Program-made: the position numbers and the translations under genes
Notes under the pieces: model-generated
Database searches by the model: none
What the model was told of the DNA's origin: nothing
Seen by the model: only the letters and a program-made list of their open reading frames with translations
In this document: positions 23,207 through 33,832 of the stretch, in pieces
How positions within the stretch are numbered: position 1 is the stretch's first letter
How the letters are laid out: the number at the start of each line of letters is the position of its first letter
Origin: Euglena gracilis
Lineage: Eukaryota; Euglenida; Euglenophyceae; Euglenales
DNA length: 64,000 bases
Reading direction: 5' to 3'
Assembly (NCBI GenBank): GCA_039621445.1
Contig: CP154957.1
Coordinates: 38,224,654 to 38,288,653 of the forward strand

Positions 23207-23416
23207 CCCTCACCCCCCCCCTCAAAGTCGCCACCCCCCAGGTTCCGTGGGACCACAAAATGGCCACTCTGGGATTGGGGACACTTTGGAGGGGGTCAAA
23301 TTTTGGCCTTCGGCGCCTTTGGTGCCGAAGGAAGATGGCCAGTTTGAGGGAGGTAAACCAAAACTTGCCAAAAAATTTGGCCACTTTGGGGGTGACACTT
23401 TGAGGGGGGCTGAGGG
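23207..23416 (+). mobile_element. TA-type MITE, CCCTCACCCC family, copy 1
   Basis: The left end is CCCTCACCCCCCCCCTCAAA. The right end is the inverse, CACTTTGAGGGGGGCTGAGGG, followed by TA (the left flank reads CA). It contains a TTCGGCGCCTTTGGTGCCGA hairpin and TGGCCACTCTGGG. It aligns in reverse with 32093-32306. Confidence 0.7.
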
Positions 23417-23806
23417 TAAATGGAGATCCACGGACCATTCAAGGGGTTGACAGTAAAACTTGGCAAATTGAGAGCACCTCAAGGGGAGTGAAAGAGATGA
23501 TGAGAGTTACAAAGCAGCAAAGACACAAAAAATCAAATCACAAACCGGAGGCAAAGCAACTGGTTTCATTGAACGTGTAATCACAATCTCACTTGCTTTC
23601 CATGTTGTTTGAAACAAAAGTTTGAGGTTGCGATGCATCCTTCCTGCAAGAAAAGACAAAACATCACGAAGGCACCAAGGAAGATTGGGAGAGGAAAAAA
23701 AACAGAGGGGGGACCCGGGGGGTTACGGGGGGGGGGTGACATGGGGGGCCATTCTTTTTGTCAACTTCGGAAAGACTTTCAAAATCGGAAACTTTCTTTC
23801 TTGTCA

Positions 23807-23925
23807 AGAACTGTATTTGGACCAAGAGTTAGGGGGAGCTCAGGGGCGGGGACCGCGGCGCCGAAGGCGCCGCAGTCGCTCCTTGGCCCACCCACCTAAA
23901 ACCTGGGCCCAAAACACTGGGGGAA
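23807..23925 (+). repeat. Family E foldback, copy 1
   Basis: Shares GGGGCGGGGAYNGCGGYGCC, GAAGGCGCCG and the flanking GGCCCAAAACACT with 61374-61470. The centre is a perfect GCGGCGCC-GAA-GGCGCCGC hairpin (23855-23873). Confidence 0.7.
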
Positions 23926-24169
23926 ATTTCTCAAAAATGGTGGGGAATCAAAAGAAATGTCCGGAGACCTAAATTGAAGCCCTCAAAATGCCCTATCTAA
24001 CAGTATTGATTTCCACGCAGCTCCCCGCCTAGCATGAGTTACGGCCACTTTTCGGCCAATTTTGGCCATTTTTGTACTGTTTTGGCCTGTTTTGACATTT
24101 TGCCTTATTATAGGGAATAGGGGTCTGATCGCCTGCCCTCTATTTTGTGGGTATACTCACGGTATACAT

Positions 24170-24300
24170 GGTGTAATCGGGGTACCCTGCGCCTGCCCTG
24201 TATTTCGGGGGAGGGGGTCTCACAGTTTTTTGTTGAAAAATTGGGGATCCCTGCGCCTGCCCTGTATTTCGTGCACGATATACAGGGCAAGTGGAAAATC
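24170..24300. repeat. GCGCCTGCCCTGTATTTCG word cluster
   Basis: Three copies of GCGCCTGCCCTGTATTTCG (one diverged) lie within 130 bases. The same word occurs at about 50317 and, reversed and slightly altered, near 33747. It is associated with the ORF-bearing units described below. Confidence 0.7.
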
Positions 24301-24447
24301 GCAAGGGGAACCAGTTTTGATTTGGATGTGTCATAATATATCAAATTAGCCACCAGTTGAAATTGGTAGATTCCACACTTCTGAAGCCGTGTTACCCATC
24401 AATTGAAAGCTCTTTCAAGGGCTTTTGACAGATGGCCACATAATTCA

Positions 24448-25398
24448 ACCTTTACTACAAAAAAGGGGTGGCGGACGCCGGTTCTGTCCAAAGCCCGGCG
24501 TTCCGGACGCCGGTTCCGTCCGAAAGACGGAACCGGCGTCCGGAGCGCCAGGCTTTGGACATATGCAGATCAGTGGTCGGAGATTCTGGGAGTGTCCTTT
24601 GACCGAAGGTTGGGGACGCTGGTTCTGTCCTGAACCCGGCGTCTCTAAAACGCCGCTTTAAACAATGTCACGCCACTTTGCGTTTCACCAAATTCCGGCG
24701 ATCGCGAGGGTATTTCTGGCTGTGTCAATCGTCCAAGTACAAACTCACCCCTCAATTGAAAGCTCTTCTCATCAGACGACTGGCGATCACCACCAAATTC
24801 AGCCACGCCGCCTGGAGCTCTTATTTTCTGTCACTGGGGAATCCTAATTTCACAACTCTGGTGCCCCCCGGACCCCTCAGGCGGTCGATTCGAAGAGAAA
24901 AAACGTTTCTGTAAGGTTTATTCAGCATCTTAAACCAAAAGTCACTGAAAATTACCACAAGTTTCGACTCAGATTCTGGCCGATCCGACCATCACGAGTG
25001 TATCTCGGACTGCGGGCAACGTTAGGGTACCAAGTTACCCCTCGATCGAAAGCTCTTTTCAACAGACGACCAGCGGTGCTCATCAGATCTTTCCACGCTG
25101 CACGGTACTCTATTTCCAAATCTGGGCCAATTTTCACCAAATTTGGATATCCACACCACTGGTCCCAGATGGCAAAAATCATTGTCCTAGATGGTCGAAA
25201 CAGTCATACCAGCACCTTAAGGCCACTTTTGGGCACTTTTGGTGACATTTTTAGGAATGAAAACCGGACGCCGGGCTTTGGACAAAACCGGCGTTCCTAA
25301 CCTAACGCCGGGCTTTAGGACAGAACCGGCGTGCGGAAAGCCCGTGGGGGGGGACGCCGGTTCTGTCCTGAGCCCGGCGTCTCAAACGCCGGTTTAAT
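24448..25398 (+). repeat. Repeat R7, copy 1 (~950 bp)
   Basis: Aligns in reverse with 59859-60828 over its whole length at high identity. A third copy (45612-45951 plus 48924-49210) is split by element G2. Both ends are built from ACGCCGGTTCTGTCC and its inverse GGACAGAACCGGCGT. The body has internal, diverged units of about 290 bases marked by YGAAAGCTCTTTTCA, CAGACGACCAGCG and CCACGCTGCACGG (about 24400, 24755, 25045). It has no conserved reading frame and behaves as a noncoding interspersed repeat. Confidence 0.85.
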
Positions 25399-25399
25399 G

Positions 25400-25780
25400 C
25401 ACAAAGCTCCTATTTTCAGCGATTGTATTTTCCGAAATTTGGCATCCTGATTTCTCGTTTGCCGCGGTTCAGGTTGCCCAATTCCCCAAACGCCACAGCC
25501 CAGGTTGCACATTACATATCACCATAGCGCTCCCCAAGACCTTTCGCTTCGTACCCACAGAACTCAGCCACATTGCACAGCGCTCTGAAAATTGGCGATC
25601 GCATTTTCCGACCCTGTTTGAAAATTTGAACTGTCCACCTGCCATGTGACCCATCGATTGAAAGCTCTGCAAGGGCTCCCAGCAGATGGCCATAACTTTC
25701 AGCCATGCTGCATGGTATTCTATTTTGGAAAATCCCCAAAATTGCCCAAAAGGAAATTATTGCACAGAAACCCAAATTTC
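25400..25780 (+). repeat. Diverged R7-like unit
   Basis: Carries ATTGAAAGCTCTGCAAGGGC, CAGCAGATGGCCATAA, CAGCCATGCTGCATGG and TATTCTATTT in the order of an R7 internal unit. Parts recur in reverse at 51234-51365 (TGCAATAATTTCCTTTTGGC, ATACCATGCAGCA) and 51760-51955. Confidence 0.65.
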
Positions 25781-26037
25781 TTAGATGGCTCTAAGGGGCA
25801 TGATGGTTTTTTGAAGGGAAAAAAATCTGCGGTTCCCAAGCGCGTTTCACACTTTCTGGCTGCGCACTGTCTGTGGAGGGGAGAGCACCGATCCACGAAA
25901 GGGGCAAGACCGTGCAATATTCAGTGGCATTCGGGCCCGATTCCCTGGTTTTTCACCTCCCCCTGGTGCCTACCAGGCCGATGCACCTCGCAGGGCAAAC
26001 GCTGAAAATGAGGCAAATTCATGTCCCCCGTGGGGAT

Positions 26038-26332
26038 CAAGCTTCTTTTTAAGACCCCGGGGGGAGGGGGGGGTCCCCCCCCACCCAGGGTGGCGCGGGA
26101 CCCCCCCGGGGGGGGGGGGACCCACCAAAATCGGGCCCGCTAAAAGCAATTTTCAAAAATTTTCGGCGCTTCGCGCCGAAAAGGTATACCCAGCGCCTCC
26201 GGCGCGGGACCCCCCCCCCCCGGGGGGGGGGGGGGGGGTCCGGCGCGGACCCCCCCCGGGGGGGGCCCGGACCCACCCACCCACCCCCCTCCCCCCGGGG
26301 GGGGGGGGTCTGCTGACTTAAAAAGAAGCCCG
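26038..26332 (+). mobile_element. hAT-type MITE, family C copy 2
   Basis: Ends CAAGCTTCTTTTTAAG and CTTAAAAAGAAGCCCG are inverted. Flanks are GTGGGGAT (26030-26037) and GCGGGGAT (26333-26340), 7 of 8 identical. The interior matches 3147-3375, including AAAATTTTCGGCGCTTCGCG and AAAAGGTATACCCAGCGCC, with longer C/G runs. It is 295 bases long and non-coding. Confidence 0.8.
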
Positions 26333-27260
26333 GCGGGGATGTGGCTCGGGTGGTGCAGGGGCGGGTCAAGACGCAAGGTTCAGGCCACGCTGCCAGCGGG
26401 GAACGTTGGGCACTAGAAAGCTGTCGACCTCCACATGGACAACTGGGGCTTGGTTCGAAATGGGAGGGGGGAATGTGTGACCTTTTGATGGGGGAATAAA
26501 ATGTCCATTGGTAACCCAAAAGAACTGGGAAGAATGAGGAACCAAACGCCGGTCCCATGAAATACTTTTCAGCAGCAAGACTAAGGGGCAGGCTCTCTGG
26601 AAAAGAGATTCGGGTGTTGAATGGGATAGCAGTGATGCTGTTTCTGTTTCAACTTGCAAAAGTAGGGTGGATGGTGGAAAGACACTTGCGTGGGATGGAC
26701 GACAGTGGTCCTGTGGTCTGCATATTTCCTTGTGGGCCGCTTCCACTTCTCAATCCACTGTCTAAAACCTTCCTTGTTGCCCTGCACATATGAATGTGAA
26801 TGGGAGCCTCCTGACCCAATTGCAATGACAGAAGCACATATAGAGATGCATTGCTCCCGCAGTGATGAGTTTTGTCCATCATTAGACAACCATCACAGAT
26901 TGATCCAACAGATCCTCCGAGCTTCCCAGCGCGCCATGGTGCACAAAACAAGATTCAAACAAAAGGCGATCCGAATAGAACTGGCGTCCTCGCAGATTCA
27001 CCTACTTGCCGTCCGATATCCCTTGGAAGCCCTTGACTTTCGGCTGAAAGCCAAAGAGCAAGAATTTGTAATGTAACAAATGGTCAGGCTGAGCAACAAC
27101 ACAAATAATATCTCAGCCCCAACCTTCACTACCAAAAACAATGCAAAATATCCCGCAAAATCTTTGAGATTCTGGATCTTTATTTGATCTTGATTTGATT
27201 TGAGATTCTGGATACAAGAGATCTTTATTTGATGAGCACATTGAAAATCATTGGAGAAAA
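26333..27260. other. No gene recognised
   Basis: Several open frames of about 100-130 codons overlap on both strands, with ordinary amino-acid composition but no motif I recognise. No second copy is present in the window to test which frame, if any, is conserved. Confidence 0.4.
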
Positions 27261-28640
27261 ATGGACCATATTTTAATGGGCAAAAAGTAAAATTCAAAAT
27301 TGGGAACCGTGGTTCCTATTTTTTTGTTTGACAAGAATGGCCCAGATTGTGTCACGAGCCCATGCTCCCTTAGAAAGGAAAAGGGGGGAAAGGGGAGACG
27401 GTTTGTACCTGAAGAAGGCAGAATAGCAAAAAAAGCTTCACAAGAGGGGGGAAGGGTCACAGGGGGGCATTATGGGGGGGGAGGGGTCACGGGGGAAGAA
27501 ATGGGAGTTCGCAACAGCTTTGCAGAATTGTCAAAAAGCACAAAAAATGCTGGAAATTTCCTTTAGACTTGGCGTTTCCTCAAACTTCTGTGGTCCCGAA
27601 TCCGGCTCACTGCGGGACGGGTCACGGGTTTACAGGGGAGGGGGGTTACGGGGACGACACCACCAAAGGCTTGCAGCACCCAGAAAAGTAAAGCCCTTGG
27701 TGCGCTTAGTTGTGGAGTACCCCATAAAGTTTATATGAAATGAGATTCAAAAGCGCGTGGTCTTACTCCGAGCGCCTTTGTTTGGGCCCTTGCAGTCTTC
27801 AAATGTAGTCTGTACATTTTAGTTTGGACTCCAGGAGATGAACAGCTGCATGTGTTTTGTGTCCTTTGATGAGTGAAACGAGATTTGCCTATTGTCAACT
27901 TGTAATCCTAATTGGGTACAACTGGCTACAGGCCTTGGAGAATTAAGCAAATTCTTGTTTTTTTGGGTCTGGGGCCAAAAAAAAACACGAGAAGAAACAT
28001 ATTGCCTAACAAAGGCAACCATTCTAAATCCTACCAGCATCCATGACGACGCTGAGCATTGAGTGGCTGCCACATCTTGGATACCGGACAGCAACATGAA
28101 ATCTTGATTGGAGCAAAATTAGCAAAGCTACAACTGCACAGGTGCGCAATGGGGAAGAGGCTTCAAACCAAACCAACCACGGTGGATGTTCCATGCCAGG
28201 GAAAATGGATGTTGTCACCCCTCAATGTGATAGCAAAATTGGTACTGTAATAAAAACTGTTCTTTTCTCTTTATGGACGCAGTGGTCCCAAAACGTGATG
28301 GAATGTCAAAAATTAAAACCACGGTCCTCAAAGACTGATGAGAGAAACGTTGGTGTGTGTCCAACATGCAACTTTTATTTTGAGCCATGGGCTCACATGG
28401 TCTGACTCTTTGATGATGGGATTGTTCGCTTGCGGCCGAGAGAAAAGCATGGCTAAAACTTTTCTGTACAATGAATACAATTGAGGGAAAAATCTTCCAA
28501 ATTGAGAAATTCTGGGAGGCCCAGAATTTCTCTGCAAATTTGAATGGCGTAATGATTTGATGGATGGATTGGAAAATGAGCAATGGAAAAAATCACCTTC
28601 GTTCAAATTTGTTGAAAAATCTGCTTTCTTCGGGGGGAAG
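27261..28640 (+). repeat. Duplication R1, copy 1 (1.38 kb)
   Basis: Nearly identical, same orientation, to 38671-40048. The left edge is ATGGACCATATTTTAATGGG and the right edge is CTTCGGGGGGAAG. Differences seen are a few substitutions and short G-run indels, so the duplication is recent. The last 470 bases (from AACCAACCACGGTGGATG) also occur at 34609-35082. No gene was recognised inside. Confidence 0.9.
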
Positions 28641-29510
28641 GCTTTGGATGTCGTCGACGGGAATCGTCTGGGCAAAGATACGGCCAATTTACGGTTTCGG
28701 GCCCCGAACATGCCCGAAATGCCCAAAAACAGAACACCAGTACCTTTGACTACAAGATCGATCAAAAAAATTGGGAACCGTGGTTCCTAAATTTCAAAGA
28801 TGACCCCCACCCTGCAAATAGGGGCTTGCAAAACGGGCAGTGGGAACAAAAGGGTATGTGCTGCCAAAAAAACTATTCTTCATTTTGAAGCAGTGTGGCA
28901 ACTTGGACTTGTTGACACCCACGGAGAGAATGAAGATGCACATCAACTTTAATGCCCACCCCGACAAATTTGGCTCGTTGACCCTAACCTGTCCAAGGCC
29001 CCGACCAATTTCAAAATAATTGGTTGGTTCAGACATCCAAAAAGTCTTTTCGAAAAAAGTTCAGTTCTGTGTTTTACCCCCCCCCTACAGAAATTGATGT
29101 TGGGCAGCGTTGGGACATGCACTCAAACCAGAGCCGCAGTAGCACCGCCGCAAAACCCACACACAGCGGGAACACCCAGCCATCGCACAGCACCGGCCCT
29201 GGGTGAGCCGTGAAAAAACGTCGCATGGAGCCGTGGCCCCACGTCGACGCCTCGAAAAAGTGGTCATTTTTTGTGAACCGCTGATTTTCAATCATACCCT
29301 TTAGCGCCGTCCAAGAATTTCTGGCCGAAGACCCCCCAAAACCTGCTGAATTATGATTACCCCCCCCCGCCCTGGTCGTATGACCGGGTTCCTGCAACCT
29401 GTGACCGGGGGGGGGGGGTGGTCATAACACCCCCATAACCTGCAACCTGTGACCGGGGGGTGGTCATAAATGAGGGGTAGTCATACGACTAGGGGGGGGG
29501 GGGTACCATA

Positions 29511-30006
29511 CATACTTGCAGTTAGTGCGCCGCGGCGCTCCTGCCGCGGGGCAAATTTTTTTTTCCGCGGTGGCTGCGGCGCACAGAAAGATTTTTGCCG
29601 CGGCTGTCGCGGCACGAGCTAAATTTATTGCCACCGTGGTCGCGGCGCAAGCAGAAAATTTTCCGCGGTGGTTGCGGCACAAAAAATTTTCTGCCCGGAG
29701 CTCAAGAACGTATTGGCAGCAGCACAACACCCAACATTTTTTTGGTGGAAACAAATAGATTGATAGAAGGCGCTCACCCAGGCTTTGGCAAAACAAAATG
29801 TTGCCAAGGTAGCACCAGTCCCACCCGTTGAATTTTTCCAAAAAAAAAGGTTCCGCGGCGGTCGCGGCGCACATATAAACCAGTGCCGCGGCATTCGCGG
29901 CGCACAGAAAAAAATTTGCCGCGGCGCTGCCGGTTACAAAAAAAAATTCCCGCGGTGGTCGCGGCACACGGAAACATTTTTTCCGGTCGCACTAACTGCA
30001 AATATG
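29511..30006. mobile_element. CCGCGG MITE with 8-bp duplication and empty site
   Basis: Ends CATACTTGCAGTTAGTGCG and its inverse (one mismatch in 19) bracket 496 bases. The flanks are GTACCATA (29503-29510) and GTACCACA (30007-30014), 7 of 8. The inverted duplicate at about 36225-36245 lacks the element and reads through GTACCATATGTCC, giving a direct empty site. The interior is made of about eight units shaped CCGCGGYNGTCGCGGCGCA followed by A/T runs. The 8-base duplication suggests the hAT class. No coding capacity. Confidence 0.85.
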
Positions 30007-30209
30007 GTACCACATGTCCACAAACCCTTTTGGATACTTTTTGGCACGTTTCATTTTGTGTTCCCCAGACGTTAGCTTCACGCCCGAACCGAGGTCTGGG
30101 ACGCCGGCATGAGAAATAGCTGTAAAAGCAACAGAAAAGAAAATCAAAGTTTGCAAATTGATGTTGGAAAATACCACCAAAACTTTACAAAAAAAATTTC
30201 ACTACACCC

Positions 30210-30290
30210 TCACTGGCGTTTTTTTTTAAAAAAAACCCAAAAGAAACTGTTTTGGTGTTTTTTTTTTTGCTTTTTTGACTGCCGGCTTTG
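30210..30290. repeat. GGCGTTTTTTTTT/AAAAAAAAC homopolymer palindrome
   Basis: T-run/A-run palindromes following ACTGGCG and ending at GACTGCCGGCTTTG. Similar blocks occur at 35960-36035 (inverted), 42165-42240, 42733-42805, 49785-49870, 50110-50178 and 56095-56165. A lone right end lies near 40160. Confidence 0.7.
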
Positions 30291-30297
30291 ACCCCGC

Positions 30298-31690
30298 CCC
30301 TTTTGAAATTTAAGCCCCCTCTCAAAAAAAATTTTCCTCTTGATTCGGCTGAAAATACATGGAAACACACACGACCTCAAAAATGTCAAAAACAATCACA
30401 TTCTTGAAAAAACCGTGCTGTGTGGAGGCCAAGCAGGGCTGAACGGGAAGGCCTGGTGGGTGGGGGGTGGGTCGACCCTCCCCCCAACCACGGGGGTGGG
30501 GTGTGTCGACCTCACCCCCACCACAGCACTTTCACCAATTTTGGGAAAACAGGGATTTTGGCCGGGGGAAATTTTCTGAATTTTTTTTTTGAAAAATGAA
30601 CCCAAAACACATGACTTTTTGATGGAAAACCACATTTCCCCCCCAAAAAATCTCAAAATTTTCAGGTTTAGTTTTTAGGAGGGGGATGAAAAAAACGAAG
30701 GTCAAAAAAAAATGGATCAAATTGGCACAATCAAATTTTACTGACATTTTTTCTCTTGGAATTTCTTTTGGATTTTCAACGGCATTTTTTTGCTTCAAAA
30801 ACCTCTCAAAATCAAAATTTTGAGAAAATGGTGAAAATTTGGCAGGCGAGAAAAAATGGGGGTTTGGGGGTTTTTGGGAGGACCTCCCATATGGGTCCCG
30901 AAACGGGTCAAAAATATACCCGGCGCCGAAGGCGCCGGAAAATTTTTTGGGGTCCAAAAATTGGCCTGGAAATACGGGAAGAGGTGGTGGGGGGGTCAAC
31001 CCCCCCACCCACGATGCAGGGGGTGGGGGGGGTCGACCCCCCCACCCACCACCCTGGTGTTTGGCCGATTCCCGTTCTGCCCTGAGGCCAAAGCCACATC
31101 CGTGATGCAAACCACTTGGATGAGCAAAGTATTTTCATTGGGCTAGGTTCAGTCCCAGGGTTTATCAGTGTTCAGGGAGACGGTTGTTGATAAGATCGGG
31201 CTTCAGGGTTCAGATTTAGGGAAATGGTCAGGCAGAGGTGTAGAAAATGGGGTCGGGGGGGGGGGGGGGCTGAGCCCCCCCCTCCCCCATGGGATTTCGG
31301 CAAGCAAAAAAAACTTTGCCGATGACGGGAATGGTCAGACAGAGTCGCACCAAGGTCACGATGAGTGGTAGGACACGTCGGACCGCTAACAACATGGAAA
31401 CCATCCCCCAACCTTTTGCCCAACAAGGAGTTCAAACTTGAAAGCAACGATTGAAACGGGGTGAATCAAAATCCACACACCCAAGGCTATTCCATCTTTC
31501 GGCCCGAATATAATGCCCAAAGTTTTGACGTCAGTTGTGAAAACATTGGAAGAATTTTGGAGACAAAACCATATACATTCTTGGACAATTGTTGCCCCCC
31601 CCTCACTGTTCCCCCCCCCCTTACGGTTCCCATGGGGGCGACGGGAATAAGAGATAAGGCAGTAGACTTTGGTCATTTTGACCCCCTCCC
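30298..31690. other. No gene; GGGGTCGACCCC palindromes
   Basis: Palindromic G-run/GTCGAC/C-run blocks occur near 30462-30528 and 30990-31055, with a CCGGCGCC-GAA-GGCGCCGG hairpin at 30920-30938. A G14/C7 palindrome lies near 31254-31290. No protein domain recognised. Confidence 0.6.
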
Positions 31691-31694
31691 CCCC

Positions 31695-31965
31695 CCTAGG
31701 CGAAGTTCACCGTTTGAAACTTCACCGGGGGGTCCCGGACCCCTCCCCCCCCTCTGCCTATCCCAACGGTGAACTTCACCGGTGAAGTTCACCACAAGAG
31801 CACTTTTTTGGGCAAAAATGTCCGAAAATGACGTTTTGGGCAAGTTTTTGGAAATTTCGATAAAACTCCATGAACCATCAACCTCAAAATGACCATTTTG
31901 AGAGGAAAGGAGCAAAATTTCACCCATCAAAAATTCACCCCCAACCATCAAAACGGTGAAGTTCG
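31695..31965. repeat. GGTGAACTTCACC palindrome block
   Basis: The words GAAGTTCACCG, AACTTCACCGG, GGTGAACTTCACC and GGTGAAGTTCACC recur. GGTGAACTTCACCGGTGAAG continues into TTCACC near 31769. A matching block lies at 32794-32868, upstream of the 206-aa ORF. Confidence 0.75.
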
Positions 31966-31986
31966 TCAAGCCAAGCATAGTGGGGT

Positions 31987-32034
31987 CTTTGGGGGGGACT
32001 GGGTGCCTTCGGCGCCCGGTCCCCCCCCCCAAAG
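31987..32034. repeat. Hairpin with GGTGCC-TTCG-GGCGCC core
   Basis: CTTTGGGGGGGACTGGGTGC pairs with GCGCCCGGTCCCCCCCCCC then AAAG around a TTCG loop. It lies directly upstream of a TA-type MITE. Confidence 0.75.
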
Positions 32035-32092
32035 TGCCCTCCAATAACTTGGCCTAACGCCCATTTCTCGTTTTCCAGGACTAGCGGTGCTA

Positions 32093-32306
32093 CCCTCACC
32101 CCTCAAAGTGTCCCCCCCTCCTCAGAGTGGCCAAAATTTTTGGGAAAATTTTGGTTCCCCCCTCCAAAGTGGCCACTTTCTTTTGGCGCCGAAAGCACTG
32201 AAGCCCAAAAAATTGACCCCCCCCCAAAATGTCCCCTCCCCCAGAGTGGCCGTTCTGGGGTCCTGTGGTGCCTGGAGGGTGGCCACTTTGGGGGGGGGGG
32301 TGAGGG
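32093..32306 (-). mobile_element. TA-type MITE, CCCTCACCCC family, copy 2
   Basis: Flanked by TA on both sides (32091-32092, 32307-32308). Ends CCCTCACCCCTCAAAGTG and the inverse CACTTTGGGGGGGGGGGTGA then GGG. Relative to 23207-23416 it is reversed, sharing the TTTTGGCGCCGAAAG hairpin region and CAGAGTGGCC words. 214 bases, non-coding. Confidence 0.75.
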
Positions 32307-32620
32307 TATATGGGTATGATTTGGGTCATTTGGACACCATTTCCACAGATCTGTTTCTTTTCACAAAAAAACAGGACATATTTTCAATTCACGAAAATAT
32401 ACCTGTTTTCCGTGAATAGATATTTACGAAGAACAGGGCATATTTTCGTGAATAGGATTTTGGGGTTAAAAAAAATGACAAAAAAATACCCGAAAACAAG
32501 GCATGAAGCACACCAACAAAAAACATGGCAGGCGCCTTTTCTATTCACGGTTCCAGAAAAATTGTGGGCTACAACCCGTATTCAGGGCGTATAATGGGTT
32601 ATGCCCACGATTTTTGCATA

Positions 32621-32760
32621 GAAAATTGCACCTCCCCAGCATCATTTTGGCGTTGGTTTGGAGTTTGACGCAAATAAGAGCACCTAAAACCGACCAAAAA
32701 AATCCGTTTTTTCTCTCTTTGTTCCAAGAATCCTTTGCAAAAAGTGCCCTGACACTGTAC
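32621..32760 (+). repeat. Copy of the core of the MITE at 20882-21182
   Basis: GAAAATTGCACCTC, GCRTTGGTTTGGA, AAAACCGACCAAAAAA, AATCCTTTGCARAAAGTGCC and CTGACACTGT occur in the same order as at 20994-21130. The C-rich ends are missing. Confidence 0.75.
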
Positions 32761-32943
32761 TATGGAGGTTAGGCAGTACGGGGGGGGGGGGGCTGAACTT
32801 CACCGGTGAACGTTCACCAGGGGGGGGAGGGGGGGTATTTTCGGCGGTGAAGTTCGCCGATGTTCGCTTTAGAGCCTGGCGGATAACAGAGGGTCGGTAT
32901 TTTTGCACATTGCTCGTTGCTCCTCAGTCTGTTCTTGCAAAAA

Positions 32944-33564
32944 ATGGCGAAGAAAGCCGCAAACACCATGGACCGAATGTTGCCACAACCCCCAAAAGTT
33001 GCTGAATTTTTGGTCACAATTAAGCAGGAATGGGACAAAGAAGAACCTGCTGTTGACCCCCAGCATGGTAACCTTCTGGCGGAGGTTACCAAAATGAAAG
33101 CATCCGGTTCGGAAGGGACAAACCAATCGGCATTGGCACATCTCCTTGAATTTGCAGAGGTCTGCAATGCCCTTGGCGCTGTCTACGACGAATTGGACGC
33201 TTTCCTTTGTGTTTGGGCGGCTTGGGTGCTTGATCCTCCTCTGTTGTTTGATGGGCAAGCGGTCATCAACCGATGCGAGGACCAAAGCCGGGCACAATGT
33301 GGCCATCAATTCAAATTCCGACAATGGAAAGCATCCACGTTCAGGGGCTACCTGGACGCAGTTGCCCACATCCATGCCTCATCTCAGCCAGAAACCCTGT
33401 TTGTGCCATGCTCTGACACGCAACCCCCACAACTGCAAAAATTGATGGCGGCTGCTCTGACCGGTGAAGCAACCAAAAAAGCCATTGGTGAGGCTGAGCA
33501 CCCAGAGGAAATTCTGCAACTTCGTCACTTCCCCGTGTGTTGTTCCATCATCCGTTTGCTCTGA
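32944..33564 (+). CDS. Unrecognised 206-aa protein, LP-x-PPK family
   Basis: Function unknown; I do not recognise the family. The ATG at 32944 (MAKKAANTMDRMLPQPPK) is preferred over the in-frame upstream TTG. It aligns residue by residue with the ATG at 40511 (MTKHAVNLVHGLLPPPPK) and with the ATG of the broken copy at 50801. The first ~70 residues are the conserved domain: L-P-x-P-P-K, E-F-L-x-T, then V-D-P-x-H-G-x-L-L-A-E-V around residues 38-50. The remaining ~135 residues are mixed helical-looking sequence with no signal peptide or membrane segment, and no PHD finger, unlike relatives at 40.5 and 62 kb. The word CGSTTTAGAGCCT lies about 75-95 bases upstream here and in the 50.8-kb copy. 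The frame is intact and sits inside an inverted-repeat unit. It may be a mobile-element cargo or accessory protein. Confidence 0.6.
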   Translation: MAKKAANTMDRMLPQPPKVAEFLVTIKQEWDKEEPAVDPQHGNLLAEVTKMKASGSEGTNQSALAHLLEFAEVCNALGAVYDELDAFLCVWAAWVLDPPLLFDGQAVINRCEDQSRAQCGHQFKFRQWKASTFRGYLDAVAHIHASSQPETLFVPCSDTQPPQLQKLMAAALTGEATKKAIGEAEHPEEILQLRHFPVCCSIIRLL

Positions 33565-33832
33565 TTCTGTTTCAAAGCAATCAGTTTTCTTGTATCAGAT
33601 GTTCCTTTTTCATGTTTAGGTTTTTGGTTTTCATTTCAGTTAAAATTCCTATTCACGAAAATATGCCCTGTTTTGTTTTGTGAACAGGTATGTTGGTGAA
33701 CAGGGCATATTTTTGTGAATTGAAAATATGCCGTGTTCACACCCACGAAAAACAGGGCAGGCGCCGGGCTTCTATTCACGGTTACAAACATGTGAACCAA
33801 AAACGCTTCATTTTGGCATTCTTATACACAAA

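Larger units (their letters stand above)
28768..30297. repeat. Large inverted duplication R5, left arm
   Basis: Matches 35955-36985 in reverse. It begins at TTGGGAACCGTGGTTCC, itself a GGAACCGTGGTTCC near-palindrome. The arm is longer than its partner because of the 496-base insertion at 29511-30006. It includes the GGTCACAGGTTGCAGG words (29395-29465) and the GTTCGGGCGTGAAGC word in reverse (about 30075). Confidence 0.9.
32369..33745. mobile_element. Inverted-repeat unit carrying the 206-aa ORF
   Basis: The left arm (32369-32460) and right arm (33645-33738) are inverse, sharing GGCATATTTTCAATTCACRA (left arm GGACATATTTTC) and ACAGGGCATATTTTCGTGAA then TAGGA. Each arm itself consists of repeated TTCACGAAAATATGCCCTGT words in both orientations. 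A second layer, CAGGCGCC..TTCTATTCACGGTT, occurs at 32530-32565 and again at 33756-33783 in the same orientation. The unit is 1.4 kb and contains one intact ORF. Target duplication not found. Confidence 0.65.

Noticed and set aside
28142-28405. 87-codon plus-strand frame conserved in three copies, with C-P-T-C
   Set aside because: The copies are too similar at DNA level for frame conservation to mean anything, and the opposite strand is equally open.
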